Source: Campylobacterota bacterium (GTDB lineage: Bacteria; Campylobacterota; Campylobacteria; Campylobacterales; Sulfurovaceae). Taken from it: a DNA stretch of 7,497 nt. Made by a program: the position numbers and the translations under genes. The notes under the pieces are model-generated. The model was not told the origin of the DNA. It made no database searches and worked only from the letters and a program-made list of their open reading frames with translations. How positions within the stretch are numbered: position 1 is the first letter of the stretch; every line of letters starts with the position of its first letter. The DNA lies in the NCBI GenBank assembly GCA_022600655.1, contig JAHZJZ010000055.1, forward strand, positions 1 through 7,497, written 5' to 3'. Positions 1-4,913 of this stretch are shown piece after piece.

Positions 1-221
1 AAATTTTTTAATAAATCTTTATTATAATGAAGTTCCATCTTAAATCCAGGGTGTGAAAGAGCGATAAAAAGGGTGTTTTGACGCACATAGACAAAGGCGA
101 TAGCCTTTTGATATCTTGGATTTAAAAGGGATATAAACTTCTGATAGCAGTAGTGGCTTTGAAGTGATTTAAATTCAGGTAGGTGATGTATATGTTTAAG
201 AATGGCATTGGCTCTTTTCAT
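1..221 (-). CDS. DUF721 / DciA-like protein (partial, C-terminus cut by window edge)
   Basis: Reading the minus strand from ATG at 221-219 gives 73 codons without a stop before the window ends. The protein begins MKRANAILKHIHHLPEFKSL and later has AIAFVYVRQNTLFIALSHPG followed by FKMELHYNKDLLKN. The alternation of a short helical N-terminus with a strand-rich 'xxVxxxTLxIxxxHPxxxxEL' segment is the pattern of DUF721, the family of the replicative-helicase loader DciA. In Campylobacterota these proteins are short, about 80-100 residues or more. The family call comes from remembered sequences. A helicase-loading role is inferred and not shown here. An in-frame stop (TAG at 254-252) lies upstream with no start codon between, so 221 is the most upstream possible start. 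There is no Shine-Dalgarno sequence, and a TATAAT box sits only six bases before the ATG. The 5' end overlaps the divergent lipoprotein gene by 30 bases. Confidence 0.68.
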   Translation of the reverse strand, partial: MKRANAILKHIHHLPEFKSLQSHYCYQKFISLLNPRYQKAIAFVYVRQNTLFIALSHPGFKMELHYNKDLLKN

Positions 222-320
222 ATTTTGATTATAGCATCTTTTAGCTTTTTGCTATTGAGTGGTTGTGGATTTAAGGCTGACCCATATTGGGTAGATAAAA
301 AAGAGATAGGGACAAAATGA
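192..320 (+). CDS. Tiny LptM-like lipoprotein, 42 residues
   Basis: This short open frame encodes MFKNGIGSFHILIIASFSFL followed by LLSGCGFKADPYWVDKKEIG and TK. It has a basic N-terminal residue, a hydrophobic stretch at about 8-23 and a lipobox L-S-G-C with the cysteine at residue 25, so the mature peptide is only 18 residues. The mature start, CGFKADPYW, resembles the CGLKGPLYF start of E. coli LptM (YifL), a small lipoprotein of the LPS transporter LptD; that comparison is from memory and the function is inferred. The start at 192 is chosen because AGGTGAT at 181-187 matches the 16S anti-Shine-Dalgarno well at good spacing; an in-frame ATG at 186 is possible but sits inside that site. The stop TGA overlaps the nadB start as ATGA, suggesting translational coupling. 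No Asp follows the Cys, so outer-membrane sorting is plausible. Confidence 0.72.
   Translation: MFKNGIGSFHILIIASFSFLLLSGCGFKADPYWVDKKEIGTK
228..233 (-). promoter_or_regulatory. TATAAT -10 box for the DUF721 gene
   Basis: The minus strand reads GCTATAATCAAAATATG, with a perfect TATAAT and only six bases between it and the ATG. Transcription starting about 6-8 bases after the box would begin at or next to the start codon, giving a leaderless or nearly leaderless mRNA. No ribosome binding site is present, which agrees. There is no clear -35 hexamer; Campylobacterota sigma-70 promoters often lack one. The box lies inside the divergent lipoprotein gene, in AT-rich signal-peptide codons, so it could be chance. 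Confidence 0.42.
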
Positions 321-1768
321 AAAAGTATGATGTAATTATTATAGGTGCTGGAATCGCTGGACTCTATGCAGCGATGAATTTACCAAAAAGTAAAAAAGTT
401 TTGGTAGTTTGTAAAGATATCCCATGGGAGTGTAACAGTTTTTATGCCCAAGGAGGCATTGTAACGGCACTGGATGAAGAGGACATTACCGCACATGTCG
501 AAGATACCATGGCAGCAGGAGCTTTTCATAATGACAGAGAAGCCGTAGAGATAATGAGTCGTACCTCAATCGAGACTACTAAAGATATTCTTGATAGAGG
601 TATGGAGTTTGATACCAACGAAAAAGGTGAGTTACTTTTCACGAAAGAGGCAGCCCATTCAGCAGAGCGTATTATTCACGCAGGAGGTGATGCAACAGGA
701 AGGTATATGCACTATTTTATGATGGTGCAGAATAAACATCAGCTTCAACGAAATACTTTGGTCTATGACCTGCTTATTGAAAATGGAAAGTGCTACGGAA
801 TCAAAGCATTGGTTAAGTATCAACCTGAGACACTTTTAGCTGATGATGTGATTATCGCCTCAGGTGGTGTGGGTTCACTCTATGCCTATAATACAAACTC
901 CAGAACAGTATCGGCTGATATTCATGGTATTTGTGTTGAGAAAGGCATAGAGTTGGCCGATATGGAGATGATGCAGTTTCACCCAACCGTTTTTGTAAAA
1001 ACGCCTTTTGCTAGAAAGTTACTCTTAACTGAAGCATTAAGAGGTGAGGGGGCTTGGGTGGTCGCTGAAGATGGACGACGATTTCTATTTGACTATGATG
1101 AGAGAGGTGAGTTAGCTAGTCGTGATATCGTAAGTCGTGCCATCTTTGACCATAAACGAAAAACAGGTGAAGAGGTCTATTTGGACTTTTCTATGTTTGA
1201 AGAGAAGTGGTTTGCTAAACGTTTCCCCAATATCACACGAACTTTTGAAGCACTTGGATATAAGTTCCCTAAAGACAGAGTACCTATCTCCCCAGCATTT
1301 CATTACGCTGTTGGAGGTATTAGAAGTGACACCAATGGTCGTGTTGAGTGTATTGATGGGCTTTACGCTATTGGAGAAGCAGCCTCAACAGGAGTACATG
1401 GAGCCAATCGTCTGACATCAAACTCTCTACTAGAAGGGATGGTCTTTGCCAAAAGGGCAGTAGATGATCTCCTCTCTAAGGAGCAATGTAGTCAAGAGAA
1501 AACACCGATATTTGATAAAGAGTACAGAAACATCGTCCATCAAGAAAAAGATAGAGTCTACAAACACCGTCTGCGTAAAATCATGTGGGAAGATATAGGT
1601 ATTATCCGTACCAAAAAAGGGTTACTGGAAGCAAAAAATATTATTTACGATATGAAAAATAGAGAGATAGGAAGATTGTTAGAACTTAGATTAAATACAG
1701 CTTCAGCAATTGTTGATGCGGCACTACGACGTAAAGAGTCGTTGGGGACACACTATATCGAAAAGTAA
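317..1768 (+). CDS. nadB: L-aspartate oxidase NadB
   Basis: NadB is a flavoprotein that oxidises L-aspartate to iminoaspartate, which NadA condenses to quinolinate in de novo NAD synthesis; electrons can pass to oxygen or fumarate. The 483-residue cytoplasmic protein has the N-terminal FAD dinucleotide fold (GAGIAG at 10-15), SFYAQGGI at 41-48, HSAERIIHAGGDATGR at 114-129, FHPT at 221-224, TEALRGEGA at 238-246, SRDIVSRAI at 268-276, HYAVGGI at 329-335 and HGANRLTSNSLLEG at 361-374. H222, R242, R274, H329 and R365 fall where this family and the related fumarate reductase/succinate dehydrogenase flavoproteins place substrate-binding and active-site residues. The 41-48 motif lacks the histidine that covalently holds FAD in SdhA/FrdA, which favours NadB. 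The C-terminus is about 50 residues shorter than E. coli NadB (540). The ATG overlaps the upstream lipoprotein stop, with AGGGA at 308-312 as the ribosome site. No nadA or nadC lies in view. Confidence 0.95.
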   Translation: MKKYDVIIIGAGIAGLYAAMNLPKSKKVLVVCKDIPWECNSFYAQGGIVTALDEEDITAHVEDTMAAGAFHNDREAVEIMSRTSIETTKDILDRGMEFDTNEKGELLFTKEAAHSAERIIHAGGDATGRYMHYFMMVQNKHQLQRNTLVYDLLIENGKCYGIKALVKYQPETLLADDVIIASGGVGSLYAYNTNSRTVSADIHGICVEKGIELADMEMMQFHPTVFVKTPFARKLLLTEALRGEGAWVVAEDGRRFLFDYDERGELASRDIVSRAIFDHKRKTGEEVYLDFSMFEEKWFAKRFPNITRTFEALGYKFPKDRVPISPAFHYAVGGIRSDTNGRVECIDGLYAIGEAASTGVHGANRLTSNSLLEGMVFAKRAVDDLLSKEQCSQEKTPIFDKEYRNIVHQEKDRVYKHRLRKIMWEDIGIIRTKKGLLEAKNIIYDMKNREIGRLLELRLNTASAIVDAALRRKESLGTHYIEK

Positions 1769-1827
1769 CAAATAATCATTTTATCGTACAGCCATTCTCT
1801 TAAACGTGTTACAAAACTACATGAATC

Positions 1828-1855
1828 AGCTCTTTTAAAGGGGAGCTTTTTCTTT
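1828..1855 (+). terminator. Rho-independent terminator after nadB
   Basis: AGCTC at 1828-1832 pairs with GAGCT at 1843-1847. Three T-G (U-G in RNA) pairs can extend the stem inward around a TAAA loop. The run TTTTTCTTT follows directly. The stem lies about 60 bases after the nadB stop and just before the nhaD promoter, so it would separate the two units. Only five pairs are Watson-Crick, so the stem is modest. Confidence 0.6.
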
Positions 1856-1880
1856 ATAGTGAACTTTTCTAATTTTTTAC

Positions 1881-1886
1881 TATAAT
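1881..1886 (+). promoter_or_regulatory. -10 box of the first nhaD promoter
   Basis: A perfect TATAAT lies 33 bases before the nhaD start, after a T-rich stretch (1864-1878). The predicted transcript starts near 1893, leaving a leader of about 27 bases with GGAG at 1911-1914. No -35 consensus is visible, as is usual in Campylobacterota. The leader is too short for a sodium or lithium riboswitch. Confidence 0.55.
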
Positions 1887-1919
1887 ATCAATATATTAAA
1901 ATTATTACACGGAGTTAAA

Positions 1920-3269
1920 ATGCATGAACAGTTACATTTGACCACAGAGTGGGTTGGAATACTTTCACTATTAGTATTTCTTGTAGGGTACTATTTTATC
2001 GCTACAGAAGACACATACCATATAAATAAAGCAAAACCAGCACTCTTTGCAGGTACGGGTATATTTATTCTTATTGGTATCTATATCGCCATGAGTGGTG
2101 ATGCAAAACTAGGAGACCATCTACATCATGGTGTAAATCACCTTATTCTTGAGATTGCAGGAATCTTTTTCTTCCTCTATGTCGCCATGACCTATATCGA
2201 GGCGATGATAGACAGAGGGGTCTTCTCTGCACTTCGTTATAAGCTAGTATCTAGTGGTTATGACTACAAGAAACTGTTTTGGGTTACAGGGTTCTTAGCA
2301 TTCTTTATCTCACCAGTTGCAGATAACTTAACGACGGCTCTTATCTTATCTACTGTACTTATTACAATTGATAAAGAGAACAAAGCGTTTATTATCCCTG
2401 CTGCTGTTAACATCGTAGTTGCTGCCAATGCAGGTGGTGCATGGAGTCCATTTGGAGACATCACAACACTTATGGCGTGGGTTGCACACAAGGGTAGCTT
2501 TACAGATTTCCTATATCTCTTTCCAGCTTCTATCTTAGGTTGGGGTATTACAGCATTTTTACTTTCAAAATATATTCCAGAGGGTAAACCACCATTTGCA
2601 GAGGGTGAAAAGCCTGTAGAGATAGCAGAGGGTGGAAAGGTGATTATGGGACTATTTGGTCTTACTATCTTCTTAGCTGTTATGTCACACAATGCACTTC
2701 ACCTTCCAGCTATGTGGGGTATGATGTTTGGTCTTGCTATCTTGAAGCTCTATGTTTTCCATATGAACAGAAAGCAGAGAAAACTTAGTGAAGATGGTAT
2801 CGCAGAACCTATAAAGGTTAATGCTTTCTCATGGATTGCTAAAATAGAGAACGATACACTGCTCTTCTTCTTTGGTATTCTAGCAGCTGTTGGTGGTCTT
2901 CACTTCTTAGGTTTCTTAGAGTACTTTACAGCTCTCTATACACAGTTTGGAGCAACAGCTGTCAATATCGGTGTAGGTTTCCTTTCAGCTATTGTAGATA
3001 ATGTTCCTGTTATGTCAGCTGTTCTAAAATCAAATCCAGATATGGGTGCAGATGCTCATGCACAGTGGATGCTTGTTACGCTTACAGCAGGTGTTGGTGG
3101 CTCTATGATTTCATTTGGTTCTGCAGCTGGTGTTGGTGTTATGGGTAAACTTCACGGTATCTATACATTTAGCTCTCATATGAAACTAGCTTGGACGGTG
3201 CTTATTGGATATATCGTCTCTGTTACTGTTTGGTATGTTCAGTTTCAAATTTTAGGGATTGGAGCGTAA
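1920..3269 (+). CDS. nhaD: NhaD-type Na+/H+ antiporter, copy 1
   Basis: NhaD proteins of the ion transporter (IT/ArsB-NhaD) superfamily sit in the inner membrane and expel Na+ (and Li+) in exchange for H+. The 449-residue protein is largely hydrophobic with about a dozen membrane segments. Conserved intramembrane motifs are SPVADNLTTALI at 131-142, N170, GGAWSPFGDITTLM at 172-185 (D180, T182, T183), FLSAIVDNVPVMSA at 354-367 (S356, D360, N361) and GGSMISFGSAAG at 393-404 (S395, S398). These line up with residues I recall as functionally important in Vibrio NhaD, at a constant offset within each half; the numbering is from memory. A basic loop (HMNRKQRKL, 281-289) before residue 306 is probably cytoplasmic. 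ATG at 1920 has GGAG five bases upstream. The gene has its own promoter and terminator and is about three-quarters identical by eye to the copy downstream. Confidence 0.93.
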   Translation: MHEQLHLTTEWVGILSLLVFLVGYYFIATEDTYHINKAKPALFAGTGIFILIGIYIAMSGDAKLGDHLHHGVNHLILEIAGIFFFLYVAMTYIEAMIDRGVFSALRYKLVSSGYDYKKLFWVTGFLAFFISPVADNLTTALILSTVLITIDKENKAFIIPAAVNIVVAANAGGAWSPFGDITTLMAWVAHKGSFTDFLYLFPASILGWGITAFLLSKYIPEGKPPFAEGEKPVEIAEGGKVIMGLFGLTIFLAVMSHNALHLPAMWGMMFGLAILKLYVFHMNRKQRKLSEDGIAEPIKVNAFSWIAKIENDTLLFFFGILAAVGGLHFLGFLEYFTALYTQFGATAVNIGVGFLSAIVDNVPVMSAVLKSNPDMGADAHAQWMLVTLTAGVGGSMISFGSAAGVGVMGKLHGIYTFSSHMKLAWTVLIGYIVSVTVWYVQFQILGIGA

Positions 3270-3286
3270 CTTAGCTTCATCTCTTT

Positions 3287-3320
3287 TGTGGGCAGGAATG
3301 CCCACACTACATTTTTATTT
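3287..3320 (+). terminator. Terminator hairpin after nhaD copy 1
   Basis: TGTGGGCA at 3287-3294 pairs perfectly with TGCCCACA at 3299-3306 around a GGAA loop of GNRA type. A T-rich run (3312-3320) follows after a five-base gap. It begins 17 bases after the stop codon. The same hairpin recurs after the second nhaD copy at 4788-4807. The gap before the T run makes it slightly unlike a textbook terminator, so a role in 3'-end protection is also possible. Confidence 0.7.
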
Positions 3321-3362
3321 CTACATTAATTTTCCTAATTATTTTTATAACTTATAACAAAT

Positions 3363-3402
3363 ATAGTTAATAAGTATTACAATTCGCTCACAATTTAACT
3401 AT
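3363..3402 (+). promoter_or_regulatory. Leader region of nhaD copy 2: candidate -10 and inverted repeat
   Basis: TACAAT at 3378-3383 is a possible -10 box, about 30 bases before the start codon, with AT-rich DNA upstream and no clear -35. It lies between the arms of an eight-base perfect inverted repeat, ATAGTTAA (3363-3370) and TTAACTAT (3395-3402), whose right arm ends two bases before the ribosome site. The arms are AT-only except for one pair and 24 bases apart, so a hairpin would be weak. A protein-binding site or chance are both open. If TACAAT is the true -10, the left arm would not be transcribed. Confidence 0.3.
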
Positions 3403-3403
3403 T

Positions 3404-3409
3404 GGAGGA
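3404..3409 (+). promoter_or_regulatory. Ribosome binding site deciding the start of nhaD copy 2
   Basis: GGAGGA is a strong Shine-Dalgarno match, with four bases between it and ATG at 3414. It sets the start at 3414. The upstream in-frame TTG at 3402 overlaps this site and so is not the start. The resulting N-terminus (METLDLTTTWVG) also aligns with that of copy 1 (MHEQLHLTTEWVG). Confidence 0.85.
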
Positions 3410-3413
3410 ATAT

Positions 3414-4775
3414 ATGGAAACACTAGACTTAACAACCACTTGGGTGGGAATCACTTCACTTATTGTCTTTATTGTGGGTTACTACTTTGTAGCCGCAGAA
3501 GATAAGTATCAGATAAACAAAACAAAACCAGCTCTTATGATGGGAATCACCATACTGATGCTGATAGGTATCTATCACGCTGTTAATGGATTAGAGATGA
3601 AACGCTTTCACCATGAGGTGGAGGTGTTAATCGTTGAGATAGCGGGGATTTTTTTCTTTTTATATGTGGCGATGACCTATATAGAGGCGATGCTTGAGAG
3701 ACAAGTTTTTAGAACTTTGCGTTATAAATTGGTCTCTAAAGGGTATGATTATAAAAAGCTTTTTTGGGTAACAGGGTTTTTAGCCTTTTTTATCTCCCCT
3801 ATTGCTGACAACTTAACCACAGCACTTATACTATCAACCGTACTTATTACAATAGATAGAGAGAACAAAGCATTTATTGTTCCCTCTGCTGTGAACATTG
3901 TAGTCTCTGCTAATGCAGGGGGTGCATGGTCACCATTTGGAGATATTACCACACTTATGGTTTGGGTTGATGGTAAGGGTTCGTTTGTAGACTTCTTATA
4001 CCTCTTCCCAGCCTCTTTTATAGGGTGGATTGTTACAGCTCTATTGTTATCACGATTTATTCCAGAGGGTAATCCACCATCAGCAGAGGGCGAAGAGGAG
4101 ATGCGTATTTTAAAAGGGGGGAAAGTGATTATGGGACTCTTTGCTTTAACCATCGCTTCAGCTGTTTTCTTTCATCAAGCACTACACCTACCTGCGATGT
4201 TAGGTATGATGTTTGGTTTGGCTCTACTGGAACTCTATATCTATAAACTTAACCGTGAACTAGTAGCCCAAGGGATAGAAGATGCTAACAGAGATGGTGT
4301 AGCAGATAGCGAACAACAAGGGGTCAATGTCTTTGCCTATATTGCTAAAATAGAGAATGATACACTGCTCTTCTTCTTTGGTATCTTGGCAGCGGTTGGT
4401 GGTCTTCACTTCTTAGGTTTCCTAGAGTACTTTACAGCACTCTATACACAGTTTGGAGCGACTGCTGTCAATATTGGTGTAGGTTTCCTCTCAGCTATTG
4501 TAGATAATGTTCCTGTAATGTCAGCTGTACTTAAATCTAGTCCAGATATGGGAGCTGATGCCCATGCTCAATGGATGTTGGTTACCCTTACAGCTGGTGT
4601 TGGTGGTTCATTAATCTCATTTGGAAGTGCCGCTGGTGTTGGGGTTATGGGCAAACTTCATGGTATCTATACCTTTACTGCACATATGAGATTGGCTTGG
4701 ACAGTACTGGTGGGGTATATTATATCCGTTGCTATTTGGTATCTTCAGTTTCAGGTTTTAGGAATTGGGGCGTAG
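3414..4775 (+). CDS. nhaD: NhaD-type Na+/H+ antiporter, copy 2
   Basis: This is a second inner-membrane NhaD antiporter of 453 residues, a tandem paralogue of the gene at 1920-3269. It keeps all the family motifs: SPIADNLTTALI at 128-139, N167, GGAWSPFGDITTLM at 169-182, AIVDNVPVMSA at 361-371 and GGSLISFGSAAG at 397-408. The copies differ most in the first 75 residues and in a loop before residue 310. There copy 2 is seven residues longer and reads GIEDANRDGVADSEQQG, including D-x-N-x-D-G-x-x-D-x-E at 290-300, which looks like a calcium-binding loop. The matching loop in copy 1 is basic rather than acidic. The two copies may therefore differ in pH, ion or regulatory response, which is inference. 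The gene has its own ribosome site and terminator. A two-gene transcript with copy 1 is less likely given the hairpin between them. Confidence 0.93.
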   Translation: METLDLTTTWVGITSLIVFIVGYYFVAAEDKYQINKTKPALMMGITILMLIGIYHAVNGLEMKRFHHEVEVLIVEIAGIFFFLYVAMTYIEAMLERQVFRTLRYKLVSKGYDYKKLFWVTGFLAFFISPIADNLTTALILSTVLITIDRENKAFIVPSAVNIVVSANAGGAWSPFGDITTLMVWVDGKGSFVDFLYLFPASFIGWIVTALLLSRFIPEGNPPSAEGEEEMRILKGGKVIMGLFALTIASAVFFHQALHLPAMLGMMFGLALLELYIYKLNRELVAQGIEDANRDGVADSEQQGVNVFAYIAKIENDTLLFFFGILAAVGGLHFLGFLEYFTALYTQFGATAVNIGVGFLSAIVDNVPVMSAVLKSSPDMGADAHAQWMLVTLTAGVGGSLISFGSAAGVGVMGKLHGIYTFTAHMRLAWTVLVGYIISVAIWYLQFQVLGIGA

Positions 4776-4787
4776 CTTTATCTCTTT

Positions 4788-4816
4788 TGTGGGCAGTAAT
4801 GTCCACACCACTTTTT
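4788..4816 (+). terminator. Terminator hairpin after nhaD copy 2
   Basis: TGTGGGCA at 4788-4795 pairs with TGTCCACA at 4800-4807 around a GTAA loop (GNRA type), with one G-U pair where copy 1 has G-C. TTTTT follows at 4812-4816. The hairpin begins 13 bases after the stop codon and precedes the guaA promoter. It is a near copy of the one at 3287-3306; the change from C to T at 4802 keeps pairing through G-U, so the fold looks maintained. Confidence 0.7.
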
Positions 4817-4866
4817 GATTTTCATCAATATTATCAATGATACTTCTTTTCTTGTTAAATATATTG

Positions 4867-4872
4867 TATAAT
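4867..4872 (+). promoter_or_regulatory. -10 box of the guaA promoter
   Basis: TATAAT lies 41 bases before the guaA start. A T-rich segment (TTCTTTTCTTGTT, 4844-4856) covers the -35 region without a consensus hexamer. Transcription would start near 4879, leaving a leader of about 35 bases with AAGGGA at 4899-4904 as the ribosome site. This leader is too short for a guanine riboswitch. The promoter probably serves the two downstream genes as well. Confidence 0.58.
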
Positions 4873-4874
4873 TC

Positions 4875-4889
4875 AACTTTTATAAAGTT
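4875..4889. repeat. 15-bp palindrome across the predicted guaA transcription start
   Basis: AACTTT (4875-4880) and AAAGTT (4884-4889) form a perfect inverted repeat around TAT, beginning two bases after the TATAAT box. The position would suit a repressor operator over +1 or a tiny 5' hairpin. It is AT-rich and short, so chance is a real alternative. No regulator can be named. Confidence 0.35.
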
Positions 4890-4913
4890 TACAACCATAA
4901 GGGATATTTAAAT

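Larger units (their letters stand above)
1920..4808 (+). repeat. Tandem duplication: two nhaD units, each with its terminator
   Basis: Unit 1 (1920-3307) and unit 2 (3414-4808) have homologous coding sequence and 3' flanks. The 30 bases at 3278-3307 and 4779-4808 differ at only a few positions and include the terminator hairpin, so the duplicated segment extended past the stop codon. Divergence is uneven: the 66-codon stretch 2835-3032 versus 4341-4538 encodes identical protein and differs at about 15 of 198 bases by hand count, while other conserved stretches differ at 16-19%. The promoter regions do not look alike. Confidence 0.88.

Noticed and set aside
132..137. TATAAA as a promoter for the lipoprotein-nadB unit
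   Set aside because: It lies within DUF721 codons, is an imperfect match with no supporting -35, and other AT-rich hexamers nearby are equally good, so no site can be chosen.
1112..1415. Open frames on both strands inside nadB (1112-1303 minus, 1137-1415 plus)
   Set aside because: They lie within a clearly conserved gene, have no ribosome site and show no recognisable protein features.
1770..1785. AATAATCATTTTATC resembling part of a Fur box
   Set aside because: It lies just after the nadB stop, far from a promoter and before a terminator, and lacks the second half of the repeat.
1887..1919. Possible Na+ or Li+ riboswitch before the first nhaD
   Set aside because: The predicted leader is only about 27 bases, too short for the known sodium or lithium riboswitch folds.
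2264..2692. Minus-strand open frames inside the nhaD genes (2264-2692 and 3749-4153)
   Set aside because: The two translations resemble each other only because the sense genes are paralogues; they are antisense shadows with no start signals or known domains.
3381..3395. Minus strand reads AATTGTGAGCGAATT, matching the left half of the lac operator
   Set aside because: Only one half-site matches, and no LacI-type regulator or sugar gene is nearby; an 11-base match in AT-rich DNA is probably coincidence.
3402..3413. In-frame TTG start giving a four-residue longer NhaD copy 2
   Set aside because: The TTG overlaps the GGAGGA ribosome site that serves ATG 3414, and the extra residues have no match in copy 1.
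4815..4838. Short repeats TTGAT/ATCAA and ATCAAT-ATT-ATCAAT upstream of guaA
   Set aside because: Five- and six-base units in AT-rich DNA are expected by chance, and they lie upstream of the promoter core without a known match.
4571..4840. Plus-strand frame at the 3' end of nhaD copy 2
   Set aside because: Its Trp/Tyr/Cys-rich product is an out-of-frame reading of the antiporter and runs through the terminator hairpin.
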